Positions 34,040-44,953 of a stretch of 64,000 nt of DNA are shown here, piece by piece. The stretch covers positions 930,001 to 994,000 of the forward strand of contig JAPZLL010000007.1 in assembly GCA_036250225.1 (NCBI GenBank), given 5' to 3'. Numbering within the stretch: position 1 is the first letter of the stretch; each line of letters opens with the position of its first letter. The DNA comes from Cercophora sp. LCS_1. Its lineage: Eukaryota > Ascomycota > Sordariomycetes > Sordariales > Lasiosphaeriaceae. Position numbers and translations under genes: made by a program. Under the pieces are notes generated by a model. It searched no databases. It was not told the DNA's origin and was given only the letters and a program-made list of their open reading frames with translations.

Positions 34040-34407
34040 CCCCGCTAGAATGGACGTGACACCACCCCCCCGCAATGCTTGGGACACACCCGCCCAGCCT
34101 GATGACGGCGGCGCCGGGTTTTGGCGGTTTGGCGGGCGGGCGCAAAGGGGGTGCTGTGGAAGCGAATGGGTTGAGACCAAGCAAGAGCTGAGCGACGATG
34201 GCTTGTTTCAGAAGCATGATATACCGTCACACCCCGTCTTCTCTCTTTTTGGGCAAAGTGTCGTTCTTCCTAAATCTTGCTTGATCTTTGCAACTTTTTC
34301 AACTTGCTTGTCAATTTATTTTGCACAGAGTGTTTGCCAGTAACAAACTACATGTTCTTTTATTATCGTCGCCAGCGTCGCTATCGGTTGACGATCACGA
34401 GCCCACG

Positions 34408-36450
34408 ATGAACCGCAGAATCGAGTGCCGAAGCGAGGGGTGCCAGGGGGAGGTCCTGTTCAAGACGGTTGAAGGCATCTTTCCTGATGCCCCCGATGGC
34501 CGACGGAGGGCACCCGTGGATCGAGGGTCGCCGACCGGCTACCATAGACACTCGACGGGCGCAACCCAGATCATGTCACCGTATTGCAAACAGCGTAAGT
34601 CAAGCCTCGTCTTTTGGTGTTGGGTTTGTGAGCCGCGCCTTACGCTGTGACAGATACGTGTGCACACTTTTTCCGTGAAGAGGGATGCAACAACAAGAAA
34701 CCACCACATGACCAGGTTTGCGCCGTCCGTAAGTTTGACATGTCGCCGCATTGATTGTCTTGTGGTTTGCTCACCCGTTTGCTGTAGATGCACGATGTCC
34801 TTTCCCGGATTGCGTCCAGGCTCGAGGCCAGTTTCTGGATCCCAAGTACGATTATGTTCCGGGCATGGTGCCTCGATACATGCGATACGAACTCTGCTTT
34901 GATCGTGAGTCTTCAGTCAACACATACACTGTTTTGTGTGCTTATGCAAGATAGACAAGTGCACTGTCCGACAATGTCAACGCCAACGAACCGGCCCCAA
35001 GGCCCAGTATTGCGCATCTCGTAGGGTCCCTGTGCACCGAGTCTAAGCATGAGCTGACGATAGACAGATGGCTGTCAGGCCGAAGGGTGTGCCAATCTGA
35101 GCCAGGAGAACAGGAATTGCTGCGAGAATCGTGGGTCGTATATCGTATCAAGTGCCGACTCAAAGACTGATAGATGTCCCAGATGAATGTGCTGCCGACG
35201 GTTGCCGGACGATCGTCGAGGGTGGTTACCCCTATTGTGTCATCCGTAAGGCTTCCTGTCTTTTGTTTTGGGGGCTGCCACTTATACATTGACTTGGGTA
35301 GACATCAAATGCGACATCAAAGCATGCAACATGGCTAGACACCACATCGCTAAGACGGATGAGTATCTCAACTACTGTACTGAGCGTACGTTTACCCACG
35401 TTCTTTTTAGGGTATACCTAACGTGGCTGCTAGATGTGACCTGCGAGGCGAATCGGTGCCGGGGGATCAAGACGGAGCGGTCGCCATTCTGTGCCGACCA
35501 CACGTGTCGCGAGAGAGGCTGTGACCGAAGCTGCCATAACAAGCCGTACTGCAACGAACGTGAGTATCTCGACACATGCTGCCGTATCGTTTGGCTGACG
35601 ATCTCAGACGTCTGCGCTGAGCCATCGTGCGAGTTTCCAAAGCCATTGCTCAGCACGAACAAGTTTGGCAAGTTTTGCCCGATGCGTAAGCCTTTCTTAC
35701 CCCTATCATAGGACGCCCCCTGACCATTCATCAGATACATGCCGCGAGCGTAACTGCCGCAACTTTGTCGACTCGACATCCCTCTACTGCAGAGACCACA
35801 GCTGCAGCATCACTGGATGTCTCTACAGTTCCATGGCTGAAACCCTCTGCATCACTCGTAGGCTCTCCTCATCCCCTCCCACATAGTACCTGCTAACATG
35901 AATCCCAGACTTCAAAGAAGAATATATGAACCGCGGTGAACGTGATCGCCGCGCCAAACAGTCCGCAGCCCGTGAGCGAACCTACGGCCGAAGCTATTAC
36001 GCCCCGCACGACCTCGGAACCTCAACCGAGTCAGAGACCGCCACCGAGACTGAATCCGACAACGAAAAGGACAACCCCGCCAATTCCGCCCCCCATCTGT
36101 TTCAAGGCAGCAACCTCAGCAACAACAGCAAAAAGCGAGACGGTCCGTCCACAAAAGGGAACAGCAGAGGGACCTGGCCCCGAGGTTCAACCTTTAGCGG
36201 AAACACCACCACCAGCGGAGGTAAAACCAGCGCGACAAGCGGCACCCGCACAGCAAAGCCCAAAGGCGGCGGGGGATGGGCAGACGGGCCATCGCCACGA
36301 AGCTCGGTGACATCGAGAATGGAACCAACGGAATCTCTCGTTGTCGAAGACGGTGAATACCCCGCTGGCTTCGACGAGGAACACCCAGTTGTTACCAATG
36401 GGCACAAGCAACCCAATGGGAAGCGGGTCACCACAGCAGCTGGATCTTGA
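34408..36450 (+). CDS. Protein of 12 tandem C-x4-C...C-x2-H modules with modular phase-1 exons; unknown function
   Basis: Eleven exons (34408-34594, 34654-34728, 34788-34904, 34955-35020, 35068-35130, 35183-35245, 35302-35385, 35434-35559, 35608-35685, 35735-35857, 35909-36450) give 507 residues. Twelve modules read C-x4-C (C-x8-C only in module 2), a spacer of usually 9-16 residues, then C-x2-H in all twelve (CKQH, CAVH, CFDH, CASH, CENH, CVIH, CTEH, CADH, CNEH, CPMH, CRDH, CITH). Four ligands per module predict one zinc ion each. Every one of the ten introns splits the closing His codon after its first base (C|AT or C|AC), so all internal exons have lengths divisible by three. Modules 8+9 and 11+12 share exons. 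The C-terminal 180 residues are disordered: RDRRAKQSAARERTYGR, acidic Thr/Glu, then Gly/Thr/Ser-rich. There is no signal peptide. I know no named family with this layout. Confidence 0.85.
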
Positions 36451-36726
36451 TTCCCCTAGCTTAAAAGGCTAGCTAAGAAGATGGAGGAAGGGATGTTCCG
36501 ATAATGTGTTTCAAAAGGGGCTAAACAGAAAAACCGCCCATCTAACGACTTTATGACCTGGGAACTGGGAACTGGGGAACTTTGATATTATTATTCATAG
36601 CGTCGATACCTCATAAACTGGGCACTTTGCTTTCTCTCTTTGCCTCTGTCCCCATCCCCATCCCCATCCCGACCCCTATTCTATTCTATCTACCCTTCCC
36701 ACCCACCCCAATGCGATAATGTGAGA

Positions 36727-37458
36727 TTAATCCCCAGTATCAACCTCCAAATCCAACTGCACCCCATGCGAAATCCCACAATCCGCCAGAGTCAACACAT
36801 CCCGAAACGGCCGTTCCCCCTGCCTCTTGAGCAAAATCTCATGCGGCTCCCGTCCAATCTTCATCGCAACCATCACCTTGAACTGCTTGATCGTATCGCT
36901 CGCCAGCGCAGGAATCTGCGCCTTCGTGCCAAGCCTGTCGTTGACCGTCACGATGATCATTTCGGTGCCTGCGCCGACGGGGGCGGCTTTCTTGGGAGCT
37001 GCGGTAGACTTTGGTTTCGAGCGGTCGTCTTTGCGATCGCGGTCGCGGGCCTCCCTATCGCGGTGCCTGCGGGGGGAACGTGGCCTGTCTCTGTTGCTGT
37101 CTCTGTTGCTGTCTCTGTTGCGGTCTTCGCGATCGCGGTCTCTGTCCCTGTTGCGGTCGTCGCGATACCGATCGTCCCGGCCTCTGTCTCCGTCTCTGTT
37201 GCGATCGTCGCGGTTCCGGTCATCGCGGCCGTTATCCCGCTCGCGGTCGCGGTCACGATCACGGTCGCGCCGGGGTGAGCGCTCACGGTAGCCGCGCTGG
37301 AGGGGGCGATCGCCGGTGTCGTCGTTGGCGGTGCGCTTTTCCTTCCAGCGGAAACCGCCGCTGCTATTTTTCGGTTTGCGCGGGGGCGATCGGGAGCGCG
37401 ACCTGGATCGCGACCTGGATCGCGACCGACGCCGCGGCGCATCTGCCGAGTCCGCCAT
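36727..37458 (-). CDS. hub1: HUB1/UBL5 ubiquitin-like protein fused to an N-terminal RS/RD-rich region
   Basis: A single exon encodes 243 residues. Residues ~10-25 are an RS repeat, and ~60-150 are an extreme Arg/Asp alternating tract (DRDRDRDRERDNGRDDRN). The last ~75 residues form a HUB1-type ubiquitin-like fold (MIIVTVNDRLGTKAQIP, LKRQGERPFRDVLTLADCGISHGVQLDLEV). HUB1 binds the spliceosome protein Snu66 non-covalently and tunes 5' splice-site choice. Canonical HUB1 is only 73 residues and ends in a Tyr-Tyr pair. Here the UBL is embedded behind a splicing-factor-like tail, and ends in VDTGD, so it cannot be a Gly-Gly conjugating modifier. The RS region itself would direct it to splicing complexes. 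Confidence 0.9.
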   Translation of the reverse strand: MADSADAPRRRSRSRSRSRSRSRSPPRKPKNSSGGFRWKEKRTANDDTGDRPLQRGYRERSPRRDRDRDRDRERDNGRDDRNRDDRNRDGDRGRDDRYRDDRNRDRDRDREDRNRDSNRDSNRDRPRSPRRHRDREARDRDRKDDRSKPKSTAAPKKAAPVGAGTEMIIVTVNDRLGTKAQIPALASDTIKQFKVMVAMKIGREPHEILLKRQGERPFRDVLTLADCGISHGVQLDLEVDTGD

Positions 37459-37956
37459 GTTTGGATGTTCAAGTTGGCGGACTTGGTGATTCAGTTGTTC
37501 TACGATGAGTGCTGTGAGCTGGCGGTCGGTTGGCGGGGCGAAAATTTAGTGGGGCTGTGTTCGGGACTCCTTATCGTGGGACGATAACGGTGGACATTGC
37601 AGAGGATTTACATTCACATTCAGGGTGGTCATGATACAGTTTAAGCAGTCTAGAATTGGATATCCTTTTATTCTCCGCTGGCTGGCGTAAACCAGCCCTA
37701 CATTCGACGGCGGAACGGCAATTGTCCCACCCTCACGAAGTCCAACATCGTCATTAGACGACCCGTCTTCACCTCCCTGTGCCTTTTCATCGCCAGCAGA
37801 ATGCAGCACTCCAGAGACTAGAACCGCAGAATGAGAATGCTACCGGGACGCCGTACCACCCACCCAACCAAAACGCCTTATCAACGAGCCAGTATGCCGA
37901 GGAGGTGTATCATACAGAGAGCCAACAAAACAGTAAAAGAAAACACTAAGAGCTTC

Positions 37957-39905
37957 TTACTCCTTGCTGTGCTTCTTCTTCTTCTTCTTCTTGTGCTTCT
38001 CCTCCTTTGCCGGCGTCTCCGCCGCCTCCTCGTCGTGCTTTCGCTTAGAAGACTTGGCCTTGACAGGGGCCTCGGCGGGCTCCTCCTCGGCCTCCTTAAA
38101 ATCCTTCTTGCTTAGGATCTCCAGGGTGTTGTTGGGGCCGAGCTTAATCTGACCCCTCTCGAACCGGCGCTGGAACTTGGAGACTGACATGCCGGCCTCC
38201 TTGGCCAGGCGCTCAAAGTCCTTGGCGGAAAGGGTCTTGGGTGCTGGTGTCTCGGTGACTTCTGGGGCAGGCTCCTCCTTGACCTTCTTCTTGTCCTTCT
38301 TCTCCTTCTTGTCCTTCTTAGACTTCTCTTTCTTGGGGGCTTCCTCGCCAGGGGCATCGGCCATCTCCTCGTCCTCAACCTCCTCAATGAGAGGCTTCTT
38401 GGGGGCCTCTTCGCTGAGGAGACCATCAGCGTCGGCATTGTACTTGCGAGCCTCCTGGATGTTCCACTTGGACGGGGCACCGAGAGGAATGCCGTTGGGC
38501 CCAACTGAAGTGGTCTTGGCCAGCGGCTTGCCTTCAAGGCGGCGAAGGTTGTTCTCAAGCCTGGACCTGGACTGAATACCAAGGGCGGCGCGTGTCTCGT
38601 CATCCGCATCATCCTCAAACTCTCCGAGGGCATCGGTACGGACACCAAGAGCAACCTTAGAGGCGAGCTGACGGGCCATCTTGCCCTTGTTGTTGCCTGA
38701 TGCCTGACCAACGAGCGAGGCATGATAGATGAGACCATACTTGGGGGTAGCGTGCTTAGTCTTGAGGGCGCGGAAGAGAGCCTTCTCGGCACCAAGAATC
38801 TGGATCGTGCTACCGGGGTTCTTGGCAAGGCTCATGAGCGAACCAGCGTGCGCAATCAGCCTGGCACCGACCAGAGCACCGACAAGCTCGGTCATGTTGG
38901 GTGAAATAGCTTTCATGCGGTTCTCGAGGTACTCGGCCAACTGCTTCCTGTACTCCGAATAGCTGATGACCTGCTCGGCAAGCAGCTTGATGTTCTCCAA
39001 ATCCTCCTCGCTGATCTCAGTACCCATGCTGATGTCGGCAGCAGCCTTGACAGCGGTTTCAATCTCATGGGGAAGAATCTCGGAAAGATCGGTCTCCGTG
39101 GCATTGGATCGAAGACCAAGGGTGACAACAACACGGGCATACGACATGTTGTCGGGCAGGATCTTGGCCAACTCGGGGAAGTGCCAGCCATACCACTCCT
39201 TGACTCTCATGGCATACAAGTTAAGCTCCTTGTCAAGGTCGTCGAGCAGAGAGACGGCGTGCACAATCATGACGTCGACCTTCTCAGGCGAGAACTTGAG
39301 CCTGTGACGTGAGAGCGAGTGGGAGAGACCAAGAGCCATCTCTTGAAAGTTCTCGGGGAGCATGCCGGGGATCAAATCGGGAAGATGTGCTCGGATGGCG
39401 CGGAAAAGGTCGTTGGTGGAAGAGTCAGAAATGGGCTTGATGTTGAGATCGGGGAGTCTGACGATGGAGCTGCCCAGCTTGTTGTCAGCCACCGCGAGGG
39501 TGACCTTCTTCTCATCCTTAAACTCTTCGAGCAGGCTGGCAAGCTTTGGGGTAACCTTGCCCTCGATCACGCCAGCGATTTCCTCGAGCGCGCTCGCGGC
39601 GCTGTCGAACTTGACAAACTCCTTGTACTTGATCCTATATAGTGTTGGTAATGCGCCGCATTCCACCCAAAACGCGAAAACTTACTCCTTGACGATCTTG
39701 TCGACGGTCGACAGGCGGTCCTGAAGCTTTTCATCTTCGAGAAGCTTCTTGTCGGAGGCCTTGAAGAGGCCGTAACTGGTCGCAAGTTAGCGTTTCCCTT
39801 GCGGAACGGCAAGCCGTTGAGCGCAGGCGCACATCGCGTGCAGACGCTGCAATTGGAGAAAAGCACTTACCCGGCGCTGGTTTCTGTGAGAATAAAGAGA
39901 GGCAT
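37957..39905 (-). CDS. nop58: Nucleolar protein NOP58 (box C/D snoRNP core), three exons
   Basis: NOP58 is a core protein of box C/D snoRNPs, needed for 2'-O-methylation of rRNA and early pre-rRNA processing. Exons are 39871-39905 (35 nt, MPLFILTETSAG), 39686-39775 and 37957-39634, giving 600 residues. The N-terminal domain (FKASDKKLLEDEKLQDRL, KYKEFVKFDSAASALEEIAG) is followed by the coiled-coil segment and the Nop RNA-binding domain (LVGARLIAHAGSLMSLAKNPGSTIQILGAEKALFRALK). The C-terminal ~150 residues are the Lys/Glu-rich KKE tail typical of NOP58 (KKDKKEKKDKKKVKEE, HKKKKKKKHSKE). It is divergent from vma6 with 372 bp between the start codons. Intron 1 (95 nt) has no visible C/D snoRNA boxes. 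Confidence 0.97.
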
Positions 39906-40277
39906 CGCGACTGCAGGCTTTCCTAGACCCCAAATGCAAATGCTGTTTGGTGGGGGAAAGCAGCAAGTTGAATGTTCCTCGTTCTTGCAGTTCAACCCTC
40001 GAAGAAAAAAAGAGGCAGAGCGAACGACAATTTTTTTCTGCACCAGTCGGTTTGGAGCTTGAAGTGGGGGCGATGGTCCGAGCTGAAATGAAAAGGTACG
40101 TACTCTCTTCACCGCCTTTGACCGCTTCCCCTGGGGGCAGTGTGCACGGACCAGCAGTCTTACGCAGCATGCGCATCGAGCTGGGTCAATGAACCAAGTC
40201 CATCCAACGCGGCCAGCTCCATCATCGCCGGATCCCCCCTCTTATCTTGTGCTCGAAATCGAAATACAGCAACCAAG

Positions 40278-41532
40278 ATGGAGGGCCTTTTCTTCAACGT
40301 GAACAATGGGTAAGCAGGAACCCAGACGCCTCGAGGATGCGATGCTAAGTGTCGACGCAGCTACATTGAGGGCATTGTTCGTGGCTACAGGAATGGCCTC
40401 CTGACTGGCGCAAACTACACCAACATGACACAATGCGAGACCATCGATGGTCAGCGCCCACACACATCGACATGAAGCATTGGTACTAACCGAATGTTAG
40501 ATCTCAAACTCCAGCTTGGCCCCGCCTATGGCGACTTCCTCGCATCCCTCCCCCCGAACCCGTCGACGTCGACCCTCGCTGCGAAGACAACAGACAAACT
40601 GGTCGCCGAGTTCCGATATGTCAGGGCAAATGCTGTTGGCACGCTCGCCAAGTTTATGGACTATCTCACCTATGGGTACATGATTGACAACGTTGCTCTT
40701 CTCATCACCGGCACCCTTCACGAGCGTGACACGCGCGAGCTGCTGGACAGATGCCACCCCCTTGGCTGGTTCGAGACGATGCCGGTGCTCTGCGTAGCCA
40801 CCAACATCGAGGAACTCTACAACAGTGTCTTGATTGAGACGCCCCTTGCCCCCTACTTCAAGGGCAGTCTCAGCCACCAGGACTTGGATGAACTGAATAT
40901 CGAGATTGTCCGCAACACGCTGTACAAGAACTATTTGGAGGACTTCTACCAGTTTGTCAACACCCACCCCGATATGGCCGGCACCCCGACTGCCGAGGTC
41001 ATGTCCGAGCTGCTGGAGTTCGAAGCCGATCGTCGTGCCATCAACATCACGCTCAACTCGTTCGGTACGGAGCTGTCCAAGGCGGACCGTAAGAAGCTGT
41101 ACCCGAGTTTTGGCCTGCTGTACCCCGAGGGCACTCTCATGCTGTCTCGCGCCGACGATTTCGAGGGCGTGAGGCTGGCTGTTGAAGGCGTGGCCGATTA
41201 CAAGGCCTTCTTCGATGCGGCAGGGCTCGGCGGTGGTGCCGGTGGGCCCGGAAACATGGCGGGTGGCCAAGGGTCAGATGGTAAGACATTGGAAGACATG
41301 TTCTACCAAAAAGAGATGGAGATTTCCAAGAGCGCTTTCACGAGGCAGTTTTCGCACGCCATCGTCTATGCGTGGGTGAAGCTGAGGGAGCAGGTGAGAT
41401 GACGCCACGCCTTATTCCCTCTTTCGTTCTTCACTGACATGACAATAGGAAATCCGCAATATCACATGGATTGCGGAATGCATAGCGCAAAACCAAAAGG
41501 AGCGCATCAACAATTACATCAGTGTGTTCTGA
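40278..41532 (+). CDS. vma6: V-type proton ATPase subunit d (Vma6), four exons
   Basis: Subunit d caps the membrane c-ring of the vacuolar proton pump and couples it to the central stalk. Exons 40278-40309, 40361-40449, 40501-41393 and 41449-41532 give 365 residues, the expected length. Family sequence is seen throughout: MEGLFFNVNNGYIEG, FMDYLTYGYMIDNVALLITG, HPLGWFETMPVLCVAT, ETPLAPYFK, FGLLYPEG, and the C-terminus EIRNITWIAECIAQNQKERINNYISVF. Intron 2 has a less common GTCAGC donor but is required to join CETID to DLKLQL. A Gly-rich insert (GLGGGAGGPGN) precedes the last helix. Confidence 0.97.
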
Positions 41533-41761
41533 GGCTTTAGCAGGTTTTGTGTTTTGCATCGTGTAGATTACCTATGCTGTCCGTTTATACCATTAATCAT
41601 CCTTGTCGGACAATGGCGTCGAGGCGAAGAGTCGACATTGCGGCTCAGAACGAGACATGAGGAGGCACGGGCGTCCCTGTCTAATTTTGCTGTTGGTATT
41701 GTACAATACAGAAAGAAGTTGCAGCCGCATTATGGTACATTGTATCATGTCTATACAGCCC

Positions 41762-42767
41762 CTAGAGGGTGATCTGCTCTTTCCAAGTGGCTGGTGTCAG
41801 GCCCAGCGTCTCGAGCATGTGGTGCCACCTCTGGCTTCCTCTCTCCTTCTTCTCCATGTACCTCAACAGCCGCTGTCGCTTGTGGCAGAGCGTCAGTAAA
41901 CTCCTCTTGTTGTTCTTGTCCCTGTGGCCTCTTGGCCCCTCAAGCGCCCGCGCCAGCGCCCTGATCTTGGTAGTCAAGATGGCGATCTGAACCTCGCTGC
42001 TCCCCGTGTCCGGCCCAGCACGAGGGATCTCCTTCTTCGATTTTTGTCCAATAGTTGGCGGCGGCGCAGGTCGCTCAAGTGACTTATCAGTGACGTGACG
42101 GCCAAACGTCTCGATACACCTCCGGATGTTGGCGTGCTTGCGATCCTTGGCGCTTCCGTTGTTGAGATCAGTGATGCGCTGAACCGCGAGCAAGGCCTTC
42201 TGATGCCGCTCATCGTATTGTTTGCGCGCCTGCTCGATAGCAACTAGGTCTCCTTCTCCGTCCAGCACAGTCGGCTTGACGATGAGCGCAGCCCGCTCGA
42301 TGGCAGCTTCGACCTCCCCCTCGTCGAGCAGGTAGTTTCGAATGTGCGGGGAGGTGGGCAGCTCGTGGGGCTCCTCAATAGCCACACCATTCTTGTCGAT
42401 CTTTGGTGTCGAAAGGCTGATTTGGCCGGCTGTATCAAAGGACTCGACAAAGGGGGTCGGGATGCCGTGAACGGGGCTGCCCCAGTTGGCATCGCGCTGC
42501 TTCTCGAGCTCGTTCTGACGGGTTACGTGGGCGGCTTTCCGTTGCTGTGCTTGAGCCCAGGCGTAGGGGTCCTGCTTCATCTTCCGGATCTTCTCCTTGC
42601 GGGAGAGGTTTGCGGTCTGGACTAGCGGTTGGAGAGCGGGAGTTGGAGCTGGGCGGAGGCATACTGGACAACTGGTAAGCAAGTTGTTGGGGATAGCTAT
42701 GCGATATTCCGGTGATCATACATGTTAGGCCGCGTAGCCCCTGAGGGGCAGGTATCCGGGGCGGCAT
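41762..42767 (-). CDS. Mitochondrial small-subunit ribosomal protein uS15m (MRPS28 type), two exons
   Basis: Exons 42722-42767 and 41762-42663 give 315 residues. The last ~110 residues carry the S15 core (GPDTGSSEVQIAILTTKIRAL, HRDKNNKRSLLTLCHKRQRLLRYMEKKE), which binds the central domain of the small rRNA. The N-terminal 200 residues are a fungal-specific extension beginning with a presequence-like MPPRIPAPQGLRG. The acceptor was placed at GTCCAG|TATGCC because the nearer CAG breaks the frame. The gene is divergent from RPS0, with 461 bp between start codons, so one promoter region serves a mitochondrial and a cytosolic ribosomal protein. Confidence 0.93.
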
Positions 42768-43228
42768 CGCGAAGGCAGGTCTACGTCGAGTCGTGTGTCT
42801 TGCTGCAATCACTCAACATCAGCGTCCTTGTCAAGGCTCTCCGTCGCCAAATTTTGGAACTCAATTGCGCTAGTACATCTCCGGCCTAGCCCAAAGATCA
42901 AGGGGTGCCGCCCCACACAGTCGGCTGCCCGGCGATTCAAAAGTCCGGTCCAAGAGAGCGGATGACATGACGGAAGTTTTGATGAAGTACCGCCTATGCC
43001 AAGGCCACCAGCTGCTCGCCCAAAAACCCCACAGTATACTTACACGGTACCTTGCAGCTGTTTTGAGCCACAACCCTGGCGGGGCTCTCCACAAAATTGA
43101 TTTTGTGCGCGAAAATCGCAAGCTCCGCAGCGCTGCAGCAAACCTCCAAGAAAATATCTCCCACGTCTACGCCGCACTCTTGACATTCCTTTCTCAGTCC
43201 TCACATCCCGACGAGAAAGACAGTCAAG

Positions 43229-44326
43229 ATGGCTCCCGCTAACCTCCCCTCCATCTTCAATGCCACGAGCACCGATATTGAGCAGCTCCTTGCTGCTCAA
43301 TGCCACATCGGCTCCAAGAAGTTCGTGATCTCCTCAAACTTGAGCTCTGTTCGCAAGCTAACCTCCTTAAAGCCTCCAGGTTCACATGCAGCGTAAAGAC
43401 ACCAACGCCCTCACGTCGAGAATGCGCACGATCTGACCGTTTCCGCTACAGCTTACCTCTGGAAGACCCGCGCTGACAGCGTCAACGTGATCAACATCGG
43501 CAAGACCTGGTACGTCGTGATGGATTTGAGCCTTGTCGCGACAGATGAGAGCTAACAGACCGGTTTACAGGGAGAAGATTGTCCTCGCTGCCCGTATCAT
43601 TGTCGCCATCGACAACCCGTCGGATGTCTGCGTCATCTCGGCCCGTCCCTACGGCCAGCGTGCCGTCCTCAAGTTCGCCTCCCACACCGGCGCCCAGGCC
43701 ATTGCTGGTCGTTTCACCCCCGGTTCCTTCACCAACTACATCACCCGTTCGTTCAAGGAGCCCCGCCTGATCATCGTCACCGACCCCCGTACCGACGCCC
43801 AGGCCATCAAGGAGGCCAGCTACGTCAACATCCCCGTCATCGCCCTCTGCGACACTGACTCCCCCACCGAGTTTGTCGATGTTGCCATCCCCACCAACAA
43901 CAAGGGTCGCCACGCCATCGGCTGCGTCTGGTGGATGCTTGCCCGTGAGGTCCTCCGTCTCCGCGGTACTATCTACAACCGCGAGACCCCCTGGGACGTC
44001 ATGGTCGATCTCTACTTCTGTATGTTGCCACCATAGCTCTTTTGCTGTTTCTGTGTCACTAACTTCCGGTAGACCGTGACCCCGAGGCTGAGGCTGAGGA
44101 GAAGGTTGATGAGGAGAAGCTCCCCGGTGTTGAGGAGGAGGGTGTTGCTGCCATCGAGTCCGGCTTCCCCACCACGGGCGAGTGGGAGGCTGCCCCCGCT
44201 GGCTTCGCCGCTACTGGTGCCGGTGAGTGGAGCGAGGCTCCCGCCGCCGCTGCTCCCAACTGGGATGCTGCTGCCCCTACCACTGCTGAGTGGGGTGCCG
44301 AGGCTCCTAAGGAGAGCTCTTGGTAA
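43229..44326 (+). CDS. rps0: 40S ribosomal protein uS2 (RPS0/SA), five exons including a 20-nt exon
   Basis: uS2 sits between head and platform of the small ribosomal subunit and is needed for 20S pre-rRNA maturation. Exons 43229-43320, 43373-43392, 43452-43509, 43571-44019 and 44073-44326 give 290 residues. Core signatures are AAQCHIGSKN, LQVHMQPYLWKTRAD, NVINIGKTWEKI, RFTPGSFTNYI, PRLIIVTDPRTDAQAIKEASYVNIPVIALCDTDSP (seen in pieces across exon 4), and MLAREVLRLRG. The C-terminal tail is acidic then Ala/Trp-rich (GEWEAAPAGF, PNWDAAAP, EWGAEAPKESSW), as in other fungal RPS0. Exon 2 is only 20 nt and carries LQVHMQ. Confidence 0.97.
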
Positions 44327-44953
44327 ATGTGGTGCTTGCATCCAAAACAAAAGGCATTGGGGTCAGGCGTAACGGTGGCGTGAAGGGCTGGAACTATTTG
44401 GCTTGTATCTTCACCGATTCCCTCGATTTGATAGACCATCTCTCGACCGGGCTTAGAAGCGAAGTCCTTGACGGGGGTCACACTTGACCGCACTAATGAG
44501 GGAAAGATACTCGAATCGGCTTGCTGGCTGAGGAGAGGGAATGCCCTGTGGGGTCAAGAGGGGTGGACTTAATCGTTATCCCGCCTTCTTTTCGGTACTT
44601 CTCTTTGCATGGCTCGGGCTTGACAGACGGCTGGACTTTTTGATGACACGAAAATGGACAGACTCTGACCCTGGCTGCCAAACCTGTGCCTGTGCTCTTG
44701 TCTGTTCCGAGCTGCGTGAACCGTCACAAACATGCATGCTTGACCTGATACCCCTATATGCCTTGGACCGTTATCTTTTTTCACTTGTCACCCCTGTAGC
44801 GCTGGTATAGGTCTCGACATTCTACTTGCGCAACTAGTATTTGGCGTTATGGCTGATTCTACCGAGTGTGTTTCGATGCAGAATGTCAAAGCTCAAACGC
44901 TCGGTCTGTAACACTAAACTACAACCAGAGACTTTGAAGATATCTCTGCTTCA

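Noticed and set aside
39776..39870. NOP58 intron 1 as a host for a box C/D snoRNA
   Set aside because: No RTGATGA C box or CTGA D box with terminal pairing is present.
40497..41270. 257-codon minus-strand open frame
   Set aside because: Antisense shadow of vma6 exon 3.
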